The notes under the pieces were generated by a model. The model worked only from the letters and a program-made list of their open reading frames with translations, was not told the origin of the DNA and ran no database searches. Shown piece after piece: positions 15,233-23,426 of a stretch of 58,748 bases of DNA. The position numbers and the translations under genes were made by a program. The stretch is from Chloroflexota bacterium (lineage in GTDB: Bacteria; Chloroflexota; Dehalococcoidia; Lucifugimonadales; UBA3495), in the NCBI GenBank assembly GCA_009840175.1, contig VXOI01000207.1:1-58748 (forward strand), given 5' to 3'. How positions within the stretch are numbered: position 1 is the stretch's first letter; every line of letters starts with the position of its first letter.

Positions 15233-16360
15233 TTATATGAAATCGAGCTTCTCGAAGTTGCCGCCGACGATGGACTGGGCGTCCAGTCCGAGCCACTTCT
15301 CGGCGATAGTGGTATAGACGCTGCGGAAGTCAACCTGGAAGTACAGGTCGCCGTCCAGCAGGTCTTCTTCCTTCAGCGAGGGGTAGACGCCGTGCATCCC
15401 GCCGGCCACCGCGTCGCCGATGACGAAGGCCGCGCCGCCGGAGCCGTGGTCGGTGCCGGAGCCGTTGTCCTTGACCCGCCTTCCGAACTCGGTGAACACC
15501 AGCATCAGCGTTTCTTGTGACGCATCATGCTCGCGCAGATCGGCGAAGAAGTCGTTGATGCCCTGCGAAAGTTCACTCAGCAGTTGCGTCTGCACCGGCA
15601 TCTGGCCTGAGTGGGTGTCGTATCCTGCCTGGGCGGTGTAGAAGACGCGGGTGCCCAGCCCGGCGAGGTGAGTTTGGGCGATGCCCTTCAGTCCCTGGGC
15701 GATGGGTGTCGAGGCGTATTCGATGGTGGAGGAATAGCCCGCGGTGGCGGCCCTGAGAATGTCGGCCCCCTTGAGGGCGTCGGCGCCCGTGCGGCCCAGA
15801 TAGTCGAGCGCCGGGCCGGTGCCGATGGCCGGGGCATACATCCGGGCGAAGACGTCCAGGGCCCGCGAGCGGCGTTCCTCGTCGGTGATGCCGGTGAGGA
15901 AGCCGTGGTTCTCCAGGGAGCCGACCGAGGCTACCGGCACGCCGGCCAGCGCCATGGCCCGGGGCAGCCCGCGCCCGAAGTTGACGCCGGTGAGCACGTT
16001 ATCGGCCTGCGGGTCCAGATCGCGGATGACCCGGCCCAGCCAGCCCTCAGTGGCGACGCGCTCCGGCTCGCAGGTGTGCCAGATGTCCATGGCCCGGAAG
16101 TGGGAGCGGTTGGGGTTGGGGTAGCCGATGCCGTTGACTACCGCCACCCGCCCGTCGTCGTACAGCTCCTTCAGCGGCGCGAGCACAGGGTTGAAGCCGT
16201 AATGCCCGTCAATGTCCAGGACGTCCTCGGCCGCTACGCCGACGGTAGAACGGTTGTCGCGGTAGAGCGGATCGCCGTAAGGCACCACGGTGTTCATGTA
16301 ATCGTTGCCCCCGGTCAACTGCACTACAATCAGGACCGGGTCGCGCTTTGTGCTGGTCAT
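15233..16360 (-). CDS. DUF1501 (alkaline-phosphatase-like fold) protein
   Basis: A 375-residue member of the DUF1501 family, which has a sulfatase/phosphatase-like fold. Visible blocks are LIVVQLTGGNDYMNTVVPY near the N-terminus, then GFNPVLAPLKELYDDGRVAVVNGIGYPNPNRSHF, and the C-terminal VFTEFGRR with GTDHGSGGAAFVIGD (metal-site-like Asp/His). The usual twin-arginine signal seen in many members is absent here, so this copy is probably cytoplasmic or lacks a leader. ATG at 16360 is chosen because GGAGGGGG precedes it closely; the longer frame to 16414 has no ribosome site. Function in the family is not established, though partners are often DUF1800 proteins; none is visible here. Confidence 0.88.
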   Translation of the reverse strand: MTSTKRDPVLIVVQLTGGNDYMNTVVPYGDPLYRDNRSTVGVAAEDVLDIDGHYGFNPVLAPLKELYDDGRVAVVNGIGYPNPNRSHFRAMDIWHTCEPERVATEGWLGRVIRDLDPQADNVLTGVNFGRGLPRAMALAGVPVASVGSLENHGFLTGITDEERRSRALDVFARMYAPAIGTGPALDYLGRTGADALKGADILRAATAGYSSTIEYASTPIAQGLKGIAQTHLAGLGTRVFYTAQAGYDTHSGQMPVQTQLLSELSQGINDFFADLREHDASQETLMLVFTEFGRRVKDNGSGTDHGSGGAAFVIGDAVAGGMHGVYPSLKEEDLLDGDLYFQVDFRSVYTTIAEKWLGLDAQSIVGGNFEKLDFI

Positions 16361-16475
16361 TGCCCCCTCCATCCCGGACATTGCTCTTTTTAATGCGTAT
16401 CGCTGTCGCCCCAATTGTATTCGGTGAAGGCACAGGATTCAAACCGCCGCCGCAGACCAGGAAAACCACAAAACG

Positions 16476-16500
16476 AAAAAGCCCCGGAACGGTCCGGGGC
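16476..16500 (-). terminator. Terminator of the tRNA-Trp transcript
   Basis: On the minus strand GCCCCGGA-CCGT-TCCGGGGC is followed by TTTTT (plus-strand positions 16481-16500 and 16476-16480). A strong stem with a T-run located 18 bases after the CCA end of the tRNA gene. Confidence 0.9.
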
Positions 16501-16518
16501 CTGGTCGCTGGCTGGGAA

Positions 16519-16596
16519 TGGCAGGAGCGGCAGGATTCGAACCCGCGACCACTGGTTTTGGAGACCAGCGCTCTGGCCAGACTGAGCTACGCTCCT
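16519..16596 (-). tRNA. trnW: tRNA-Trp (anticodon CCA), CCA end encoded
   Basis: A full cloverleaf can be drawn on the minus strand: acceptor stem AGGAGCG/CGCTCCT, D-arm GCTC/GAGC, anticodon stem CTGGT/ACCAG around the loop CTCCAAA (anticodon CCA) and T-arm GCGGG-TTCGAAT-CCTGC. The discriminator is G and the 3' CCA is encoded (16519-16521). In many bacteria trnW precedes secE-nusG, but here it is followed by a terminator and the DUF1501 gene. Confidence 0.97.
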
Positions 16597-16729
16597 GCGT
16601 ATCATCATTATAGCCCAGCGACAAGGCGTTTTTCAATGTTACGTTTTCCGCAGGAGTCAGCAAATGTAGATTCCAGGCGAGGAGTCCAACTCGGCAGTCT
16701 GCCGTGCCCGTGCGCGACGGCAATTCTGC

Positions 16730-16758
16730 TTGACAACGATAGCTACGCAACCTAGAAT
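16730..16758 (+). promoter_or_regulatory. Sigma-70-type promoter for the ABC importer
   Basis: TTGACA at 16730-16735 and TAGAAT at 16753-16758 with a 17-base spacer. Transcription would begin near 16765, about 50 bases before the ATG of the binding-protein gene. Confidence 0.72.
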
Positions 16759-16814
16759 CCCTGCAATTCGGCTTGGATGGGCCGGATTACTAATTTGTGT
16801 TGAGGCGCAATAGA

Positions 16815-18734
16815 ATGGAATCTTTCCGAAATATCAGGCGCTTTATTTTCAATCCGTTATGGTTGCTAGGGATATTGGTAACGATTATCGTAGCGTGTGG
16901 AGGTGAAGACCCAACAGCCACCTCCGCCCCTGCCGCCGCCCCAGCGGCTACGACTGCCCCGGCGGCTACGGCTGCCCCGGCCCCCGGTGCCACGGCTATG
17001 CCCGCTGCCACTGAGGAAGCGGCGCCGACCCCCTTGGCTACCACCCGCGCCCCCGGCGCAAGGCCCCAGGTGCAGGCCACTCCGACGCCGGTTCCGACTG
17101 CGGCCCCGGCAGCCACTGCGGCTCCGGCCCCAGCGGCGACGGCCAAGATTACCAGGGTTATCATGGCGAACACGGTGCCTCTCAACGAAAGCAACCGCAT
17201 CTGGGTTGGGCCTTGGTCCAATCTGGTGCAGAATGACCCTTACGGCGAGACTCTTATCGAGAATCACGAGATTACCTCCGAACCCATCCCGGCGCTGGCC
17301 AAGAGTTGGACGGTGTCTGCCGGGTTTGACACCTGGACCTTCGAGTTGGAAGAGGGCATTCCCTGGCACTACGGCTTCGGTGAATTCACCGCTGCTGACG
17401 TTGCTCATACGCATTACCTGGTGACGCGCGAAGATAGCAATAGCAACTTCAAGGCCACCTGGGATACCGCCACTACCGAAATTCACGACGACTACAGTAT
17501 TTCCTTCAACTTCGACAAGCCCCAGTTGACCGGAGGGCGGCTTTTCTCCCGCCTCCAGGGCGACCTCGTAATCCAGAGCAAGGCCCAATGGGATGCGGCC
17601 GGCGGAGACGACTCGGCCTACGACGAAATGGCCGCCGGGACAGGTTCCTACCAGTTCGCGGGCCGCGATCTGGGCTCCAGCGTCTGGTACGAGAAGATAG
17701 ACTACGATCACTGGGCTGGTGAAAACCCGGACTTCCAGGAACTGGAATGGGTTTGGTCTGCGGAACAGTTCACCCGCCTTTCCCTGCTCCTGGCGGGCGA
17801 GGTGCAAGGCTCCGACCTGTCCCGGGAAGTGCAGGTGGACGCCAAGGCGGCCGGGATGAAGGTCGTCTCTTCCAACAATGAGAACAACCAGTCCTACGGT
17901 TTCTTCGGAGGCACCTACCTCAGCACGATGGACAGCGACCTGAACCCGTATCCTGATGGCAAGAACCCGTATTACACCGGCGAAGAGCCTTGGCACAATC
18001 CGGTAGTACGGGAGGCTTTCAACATCGCCGTAGACCGTCAGGCCATCATTGACGAGGTATACTTCGGCAACGCCAGTTCGGTGTACGTGCCGGTCTATGC
18101 TCCCTTCACCGAAGGGTGGAGCGACCGCTGGGTGAGCGAGTTCGACGAAAAATACGGCTACGACCCTGACCGTGCCGTGGCACTGCTGGCCGAGGCTGGC
18201 TATGGCCCCGGCGACATCTCCATTGATATGATGTCGACGGTGATTCCGGGCAACCCGGAGATTCCGCAACTGATTCAGGTGCTCTCCACCATGTGGGAGG
18301 CGATAGGCGTCGACACCAACATCATTGAACTGGAACTGGGTACCTGGCTGGATACGGTCCGGGCCCATGACATCCACGAAACGTTTACCATTCTTCGGAA
18401 CACACCCATCAGGACAACCCAGGAAGGTCTGAGGGTCTTCTGGGTGTCTGAGCCTGACGGGTTCCTCTTCGGTTGGGAAGACGACATCATCAACCAGAAG
18501 TACGACTGTCTAGAAAGGTCTCTGGACATTGACGAGCGGGAACAGTGCGCCCGGGATGCCGGCGACTATATGTTCGACGACTTCCTGACCCTGCCGCTTT
18601 TCCAGACTACTTTCGACATGACCATTGACCCCGAATTCATCTCAGAATGGGTGTATCCCGGCGTCGGCTCGGCCCACCCGACCCACGTCCACAACATCAA
18701 GGCTTGCCCGGTCGGCACGGATCGGTGCGACTAA
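16815..18734 (+). CDS. Oligopeptide-type ABC substrate-binding lipoprotein (SBP family 5)
   Basis: A 639-residue extracellular binding protein for an oligopeptide/nickel/opine-type ABC importer. An N-terminal hydrophobic segment ends in the lipobox IVAC (about residues 25-28), so the mature protein is lipid-anchored at Cys28. A linker of about 80 residues consisting almost only of Ala, Pro, Thr and Val follows, as usual in Chloroflexota lipoproteins. The family-5 fold begins near residue 112; the segments IPALAKSWTVS and TWTFELEEGIPWHYG-FTAADVAHT are the classic SBP-5 signature. ATG at 16815 is preceded by TGAGG. Two permease genes follow after a stem-loop; the ligand is not predictable. Confidence 0.93.
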   Translation: MESFRNIRRFIFNPLWLLGILVTIIVACGGEDPTATSAPAAAPAATTAPAATAAPAPGATAMPAATEEAAPTPLATTRAPGARPQVQATPTPVPTAAPAATAAPAPAATAKITRVIMANTVPLNESNRIWVGPWSNLVQNDPYGETLIENHEITSEPIPALAKSWTVSAGFDTWTFELEEGIPWHYGFGEFTAADVAHTHYLVTREDSNSNFKATWDTATTEIHDDYSISFNFDKPQLTGGRLFSRLQGDLVIQSKAQWDAAGGDDSAYDEMAAGTGSYQFAGRDLGSSVWYEKIDYDHWAGENPDFQELEWVWSAEQFTRLSLLLAGEVQGSDLSREVQVDAKAAGMKVVSSNNENNQSYGFFGGTYLSTMDSDLNPYPDGKNPYYTGEEPWHNPVVREAFNIAVDRQAIIDEVYFGNASSVYVPVYAPFTEGWSDRWVSEFDEKYGYDPDRAVALLAEAGYGPGDISIDMMSTVIPGNPEIPQLIQVLSTMWEAIGVDTNIIELELGTWLDTVRAHDIHETFTILRNTPIRTTQEGLRVFWVSEPDGFLFGWEDDIINQKYDCLERSLDIDEREQCARDAGDYMFDDFLTLPLFQTTFDMTIDPEFISEWVYPGVGSAHPTHVHNIKACPVGTDRCD

Positions 18735-18770
18735 AAGACCCCGGCGAAAGCAAGACCTGATTCCGACATT

Positions 18771-18803
18771 GGCGGGAACCGGAGCCTGTCCCCGGTTCCC
18801 GCC
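18771..18803 (+). promoter_or_regulatory. Stem-loop between binding-protein and permease genes
   Basis: A perfect 12-bp stem (GGCGGGAACCGG at 18771-18782, CCGGTTCCCGCC at 18792-18803) with a 9-base loop and no T-run after it. Such elements protect the upstream message or lower read-through, giving more binding protein than permease. This role is inferred from position. Confidence 0.65.
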
Positions 18804-18834
18804 AAAGCTATAAAGAAGTTTTTCGATACCAAGA

Positions 18835-19761
18835 ATGCAACGTTTCATTGCCATAAGGTTTGGCCAGGGTCTCATCGCCCTGATCGCCGTTACTATCATA
18901 GTATTCGGCTTGAGCCGGCTCACAGGCGACCCTACGACCACCATATTGGGGCTGGACGCTACAGCGGAAGACTACGAGCGGCTCCGTATCCGGTTGGGCC
19001 TAGACAAGCCCCTGGTAGTCCAATACGGTGTCTACATAGGGAATGTCCTTCAGGGCGACTTGGGAAACTCCATCAAATATCCTGAGTTGGGCGCCGGCGG
19101 CGCCGTAATAAACCGCCTTCCCAATACGCTCAAACTGGCCGGAGCCTCCCTGCTCCTGGCTACTCTGATTGGCGTACCGCTGGGAGTGTTGAGCTCGGTA
19201 CGGCGAGATACCCCCTTCGATTCCTCAGCCAAAATCTTCGCTCTGCTGGGCCAGTCGGTGCCCAACTTCTGGTTGGGCCTGATGATGATGTGGATTTTTG
19301 CCGTGAAGCTCGGCTGGCTGCCCCCGGCCGGCACTGGGGGGTTCAAGAATTTCATCATGCCCACCATTACTCTGGGTTCCTTCCAGATAGCTGCCATCAC
19401 CCGCCTAGTGCGTTCTTCGATGCTGGAAACGCTGGACAGCGAATACGTCAAGCTGGCCCGCATTAAAGGCGTTTCAGAGTCGAAGGTAATCTGGAAGCAT
19501 TGCCTCAGAAATGCGTCTTTGACCCCGCTCACCTATTTCGGAGTCATCGCGGCCATAACTTTTACCGGCTCGCTCACCACCGAGGTGGTGTTCAACTGGC
19601 CCGGCACCGGCCTGCTGGCCTTCCAGGCCGTGTTGTCGCGCGACTTCGAGCTGATTCAGGCACTGGTGCTGGTCTTTTCGGGAATGTTTGTCCTGTCCAG
19701 CTTTGTGGTTGATGTACTCTACGCTTACCTGGACCCGCGCATCCGCTACGCCCAAGGCTAG
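18835..19761 (+). CDS. ABC importer permease, DppB/OppB type
   Basis: A 308-residue inner-membrane permease with six predicted membrane helices. The N-terminus MQRFIAIRFGQGLIALIAVTIIVFGLSRLTGDP is typical of DppB-like subunits, and the EAA loop that contacts the ATPase reads EYVKLARIKGVSESKVIWKH (about 202-221). It should form the transmembrane channel with the permease encoded next. No ATP-binding subunit (DppD/F) follows, so the importer must borrow one or be incomplete in this region. ATG at 18835. Confidence 0.93.
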   Translation: MQRFIAIRFGQGLIALIAVTIIVFGLSRLTGDPTTTILGLDATAEDYERLRIRLGLDKPLVVQYGVYIGNVLQGDLGNSIKYPELGAGGAVINRLPNTLKLAGASLLLATLIGVPLGVLSSVRRDTPFDSSAKIFALLGQSVPNFWLGLMMMWIFAVKLGWLPPAGTGGFKNFIMPTITLGSFQIAAITRLVRSSMLETLDSEYVKLARIKGVSESKVIWKHCLRNASLTPLTYFGVIAAITFTGSLTTEVVFNWPGTGLLAFQAVLSRDFELIQALVLVFSGMFVLSSFVVDVLYAYLDPRIRYAQG

Positions 19762-19794
19762 GCGGAAATAGAGAAATGCCGAGCAATCACAACC

Positions 19795-20712
19795 ATGGCC
19801 GTTGACCTGAGGCCCGCACCCGAAACTATGTCCGGCAAAGCGGCCCGGCTTGCCGTAAGAACCCTGCGCCGGCTTTGGCAGGCGCAGCGGGTGCCCAAGA
19901 TTCCCCTGGAAAAGTTTGAGCAGATTATGTTTTTAACCGCCGTGTTAGCAGGGGTAATTGCGCGATAAGGGCCCCTGGACTCTCCGCAGGGAATCCGCGG
20001 ACGCCTCGAACCTCCGGTATTCGCCGGTGGAACCTGGGACCATATCCTGGGGACCGATTTGACCGGGCGGGATATGTTTACCCGCATCATCTATGGCTCA
20101 CGGGTATCTATCGTTATCGCTGGCATTGGCATCGCCATTGCCGGCACAATAGGCATAACCCTGGGCATTATCTCCGGGTACTACGGCGGTCTGATTGACG
20201 CCATAATCATGAGGCTCGTGGACATCTCGCTGTCCATCCCCCCGGTGCTGCTGGCTCTGACGCTGGCGACGGTGCTGGATCCCAGCTTCCGCACGGTGAT
20301 CATCGTGGTTGGGGCATTGCTCTGGTCGATCTACTGCCGCCAGGTGCGGGGCGATACGCTATCGGTGCGCACTCAGGACTACATCGCGCGGGCAAGGGTG
20401 TCCGGGGCGTCGGACATCAGGATCATGGTTAAGCACATCCTGCCCAACATCATCAACACCGTCATCGTGCTGGCGACATTGCAGGTCGGTTTCGTCATCC
20501 TGCTGGAGGCGGGACTGTCGTTCCTGGGGGTTGGACTATCGCGCCCCACGCCGGCCTGGGGCCTGATGGTGGCCGACGGGCGCGAGGTCATCATCCGCGC
20601 CTGGTGGGTGGCGCTGTGGCCGGGGCTGGCGATTATGCTGACGGTGTTCGGCTTCAACCTGCTGGGCGACTGGCTGCGTGACCGGCTCGACCCGAGGCTG
20701 CGGCAGTTGTAG
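19795..20712 (+). pseudogene. ABC importer permease, DppC/OppC type, interrupted by an in-frame TAA
   Basis: The frame that encodes the permease core (from about 20040: [20 protein letters not shown] loop [20 protein letters not shown], six-helix pattern to the stop at 20712) also encodes a proper N-terminus from ATG 19795, with the first membrane helix MFLTAVLAGVIA. Between them TAA at 19966-19968 stops translation after 57 codons. Upstream and downstream halves are in the same frame, so it is either a nonsense/small-indel mutation or an assembly error in the C- and G-runs around 19965-19980. Internal initiation at TTG 20059 would lack helix 1. Without this subunit the importer should not work. 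Confidence 0.75.
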
Positions 20713-20743
20713 CTCTCTGTCAGCGGTTCATCCTCAACGATTC

Positions 20744-20785
20744 ACCCTCACCCTGACCCTCTCCCTCAAGGGAGAGGGAATTTTT
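20744..20785 (+). terminator. REP-like palindrome acting as terminator (copy 5)
   Basis: The CCCTCTCCC family palindrome in the opposite orientation to copies 1-4, with tail first (TCACCCTCACCCTGA). The hairpin at 20757-20778 is followed by AATTTTT, so it has the form of an intrinsic terminator just after the permease genes. Confidence 0.7.
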
Positions 20786-20817
20786 GTTGGCCCCTCTCGC
20801 TCAGGTTGGGGAGGGCT

Positions 20818-21795
20818 CTACCGCCTTCGCGCGGGGTCCTGCTCCTGGACGGGGTATTCGAAGTAGGCGGCGGTTATCAGGTGGTGGAGTTCGCCGCAGT
20901 ACTCGTCGAATTCCCGGAGCAGGTCTTCCCGGTCTTCCCGGTCGGGCCATTCGTTGTTGATCAGCGAGGTCAGGCGTCCGCTGAGGCGGTGGACGGCGCG
21001 GTTGGAATGGCGGCGCGGGCCTCGCCCGACGGTCTCGATCTCCTCCGCCGCCAGGCCGATTGAGCGGGCAAGGGAGTCGGGCAGCAGAGGGTCGCTTACC
21101 AGCAGGTCCAGCACTTGTTCCGGCACTATCTCGGCACTGTATGCGCGGTTGTAGACTTCCAGGGCGTGGAAGGCGCGCAGCAACGAGACCCAGTCGGTTT
21201 CGTAAACTTCCTCGCTGGCGTTGCCGATGTCTATCTGGGACAACAGGAGTGCGGAAGCGCACTGCGCCCTTTCGATGTTGCGTCCCAACTGGAGGAAGTT
21301 CCATCCCTCGTCGTGGTACATGGTAGACTCGGCCAGACCGCCGAAGGTGTTGATTTCCGCTTCGGTATTGGCATAGAAGGCGCGGGGCTCCTCGCGCCAT
21401 ATCTCGGCCAAATCCCGCTGTTGCAAGCCCAGGTATGAGGTATTCAGGCAGGTCCAGACTTCGGGACTGATGCAGTGCCGCTGCTGGCGGGCATTTTCCC
21501 GGCCCAGGGCGAAGCAGCTCAACACCGAGCAAGGGTTGGAGCGCTCGAAGGTCAGGTCGTCGGCCAGGGCGAAAGAGTCGGCCAGGGCGAACTCTTCATC
21601 GCCGAACAACTCCACCCGTCCGCCGGGCGGTTCCCTGCGGACGCTGGCATATATGCGGTTCCACCCGAAGTGGATCTCCCGGACAGGACGGTCCACCAGC
21701 GCTTCCGATTGCAGCCGGAGCAGGCTGCACAGGTGTCCGGCCCGCTCCAGGTAGCGGCCCATCCAATAGAGGCTCTGTGCGCTGCGGGAAAGCAT
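20818..21795 (-). CDS. Alpha-E domain protein (DUF403)
   Basis: A 325-residue all-helical protein that begins MLSRSAQSLYWMGRYLERA, the diagnostic start of the alpha-E (DUF403) family; a further conserved block is NFLQLGRNIERAQ. These proteins occur next to circularly permuted ATP-grasp proteins and often a transglutaminase-like peptidase and are predicted to take part in making or degrading a peptide-like molecule. The ATP-grasp gene lies directly upstream on the same strand (64-base gap). No transglutaminase gene is seen here. The start at 21795 is set by the family's N-terminus; the frame extends further upstream only through low-quality sequence. Confidence 0.93.
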   Translation of the reverse strand: MLSRSAQSLYWMGRYLERAGHLCSLLRLQSEALVDRPVREIHFGWNRIYASVRREPPGGRVELFGDEEFALADSFALADDLTFERSNPCSVLSCFALGRENARQQRHCISPEVWTCLNTSYLGLQQRDLAEIWREEPRAFYANTEAEINTFGGLAESTMYHDEGWNFLQLGRNIERAQCASALLLSQIDIGNASEEVYETDWVSLLRAFHALEVYNRAYSAEIVPEQVLDLLVSDPLLPDSLARSIGLAAEEIETVGRGPRRHSNRAVHRLSGRLTSLINNEWPDREDREDLLREFDEYCGELHHLITAAYFEYPVQEQDPARRR

Positions 21796-21859
21796 GGCTC
21801 GCTCCTGTTCAGGGATTCGCCCGGGGTGTGCGTGGCGCAGAGAGGCCCGGCCGTGGCCT

Positions 21860-23317
21860 CTACGAAGGCTCAGCGTCTTCCGGGTTGTCGTCCACCACCC
21901 ACAGGTCCTTGCCGCCGCCTCCCTGGCTGGAGTTGACCACCAGGCTGCCCCGGCGCAGGGCAACGCGGCAGAAGGCGCCGGGGACGATGCGGGTGCGGCG
22001 TCCGGTGAGGACGAAGGGACGCAGGTCCACATGGCGCGGCTCGAAGGAGCCGTCTATGAGGCAGGGAGAACGGGAGAGGGCGAGGGTTGGCTGGGCCACG
22101 AATCCGGCCGGGTCGGCCCGCAGCCCCTTGGCGTACTCGTTGCGTTCTTCCTGCGTGGCGTGAGGGCCGATTATCATGCCGTAGCCTCCCGACTCCCCCA
22201 CGCGCTTGACCACCAGGTCGGCCAGGTTGTCCAGCGTGTATTCCAGGTCTTCCGGGCGGCGGCAGAGATAGGTCTCCACATTCTGGAGCAACGGCTCTTC
22301 GCTCAGGTAATAGCGGATCATGTCCGGCACGTAGACGTATACGCTCTTGTCGTCGGCTACGCCGGTGCCGGGGGCGTTGGCCAGGGTCACGTTGCCCAAC
22401 TGCGCGGCGTCTATCAGCCCCCGGACGCCCAGCAGCGAGTCGGGCCGGAACACCAGTGGGTCGAGGAAGTCGTCGTCAACGCGGCGGTAGACCACGTCCA
22501 CCTGTTGCAGGCCGTCGGTGGTGCGCATATACACGTAGCCGTCGCGCACTACCAGGTCCTGGCCTTCCACCAGTTCGGCCCCGATTTCGCGGGCGAGGAA
22601 CATGTGCTCATAGAAGGCGGAGTTGTAGACGCCGGGGGTGAGCAGGGCGATGACGGGGTTGCGCTTCCCGCCGGGGGCCAGTTCCTGAAGGGTGGTCTGA
22701 AGGGCCGCGCCGTAGCTCTCCACTTCCTGCACCCGCGAGCTGCGGTAGATGCGGGGGAGGGTGACTTTGGCCGCCTTCCTGTTGGCTATCATGTACGACA
22801 CGCCGGAGGGAACGCGGAGGTTGTCTTCCAGCACGCGAAACCCGTCGTTGGTGCGGACGATGTCGGTGCCGCATACGGCGACCCAGGTGCCGTGGGGCGG
22901 CGAGAAGTCGCGCATTTCCACACGGTATTGAGGACACCCCCACACCATGTCTTCAGGGATGACGCCGTCGTCAATGATGCGGGCTTCGCCGTATACGTCT
23001 TCCAGGAAGTAGTTGAGGGCGCGTATTCTCTGGGTCAGCCCGGCTTCCAGTTCGCGCCAGTCGGAAGCGGAGACCACGCGAGGGATGGCATCAACCGGAA
23101 TGATGCGCTCTTCGGCCTCCGAGTCGCCGTAGACGGTGAAGGAGATGCTTTCGCTGTAAAAAGTCCGGGTGACGCGCCCCTGTATGCTGGCCAGATCCTC
23201 GGCGGAGAGGCGGCTCAATGCCTCGTGAAGACGCCGGGCGTGCTCTCTGGGTTGGCCGTCCGGCAAAAACATCTCGTCATAGATGGACGGGTCTAGCTCG
23301 TAGCCGTCAAAGTCCAC
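21860..23317 (-). CDS. Circularly permuted ATP-grasp protein (type 2)
   Basis: A protein of about 485 residues, member of the family formerly DUF404/DUF407, with an ATP-grasp fold whose elements are circularly permuted. Signature segments are YDEMF near the N-terminus, RALNYFLEDVYGEARI, the nucleotide-binding VVKRVGESGGYGMIIGP near residues 370-385 and the C-terminal SQGGGGKDLWVV. It is expected to ligate an amino group to a carboxylate using ATP in a peptide-like pathway, together with the alpha-E protein. I place the start at GTG 23317, with GGGAG eight bases before it; the open frame reaches 23497 but there it overlaps the kinase gene and loses family similarity. Confidence 0.9.
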   Translation of the reverse strand: MDFDGYELDPSIYDEMFLPDGQPREHARRLHEALSRLSAEDLASIQGRVTRTFYSESISFTVYGDSEAEERIIPVDAIPRVVSASDWRELEAGLTQRIRALNYFLEDVYGEARIIDDGVIPEDMVWGCPQYRVEMRDFSPPHGTWVAVCGTDIVRTNDGFRVLEDNLRVPSGVSYMIANRKAAKVTLPRIYRSSRVQEVESYGAALQTTLQELAPGGKRNPVIALLTPGVYNSAFYEHMFLAREIGAELVEGQDLVVRDGYVYMRTTDGLQQVDVVYRRVDDDFLDPLVFRPDSLLGVRGLIDAAQLGNVTLANAPGTGVADDKSVYVYVPDMIRYYLSEEPLLQNVETYLCRRPEDLEYTLDNLADLVVKRVGESGGYGMIIGPHATQEERNEYAKGLRADPAGFVAQPTLALSRSPCLIDGSFEPRHVDLRPFVLTGRRTRIVPGAFCRVALRRGSLVVNSSQGGGGKDLWVVDDNPEDAEPS

Positions 23318-23426
23318 GATGCGCGCTCCCTTCGGCAAGCCCAGGGCAGGCGCTGCCCGGCCCGGAACTGTGCCATGTCTGCCGGGATGTCCACCTGCAT
23401 TATACACCGCGCCCGTTGCCGTGCGG

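Noticed and set aside
16431-16470. A second tRNA fragment near trnW, suggested by GGTTTGAATCCTG on the minus strand
   Set aside because: The T-stem does not pair and no acceptor, D or anticodon arm is present.
19966-19968. Recoding of the in-frame stop in the DppC-like gene
   Set aside because: The codon is TAA, which is not used for Sec or Pyl; mutation or assembly error is simpler.
3966-20785. A CRISPR array made of the repeated palindromes
   Set aside because: The copies are kilobases apart, vary in tail and orientation, and have no regular spacers or cas genes.
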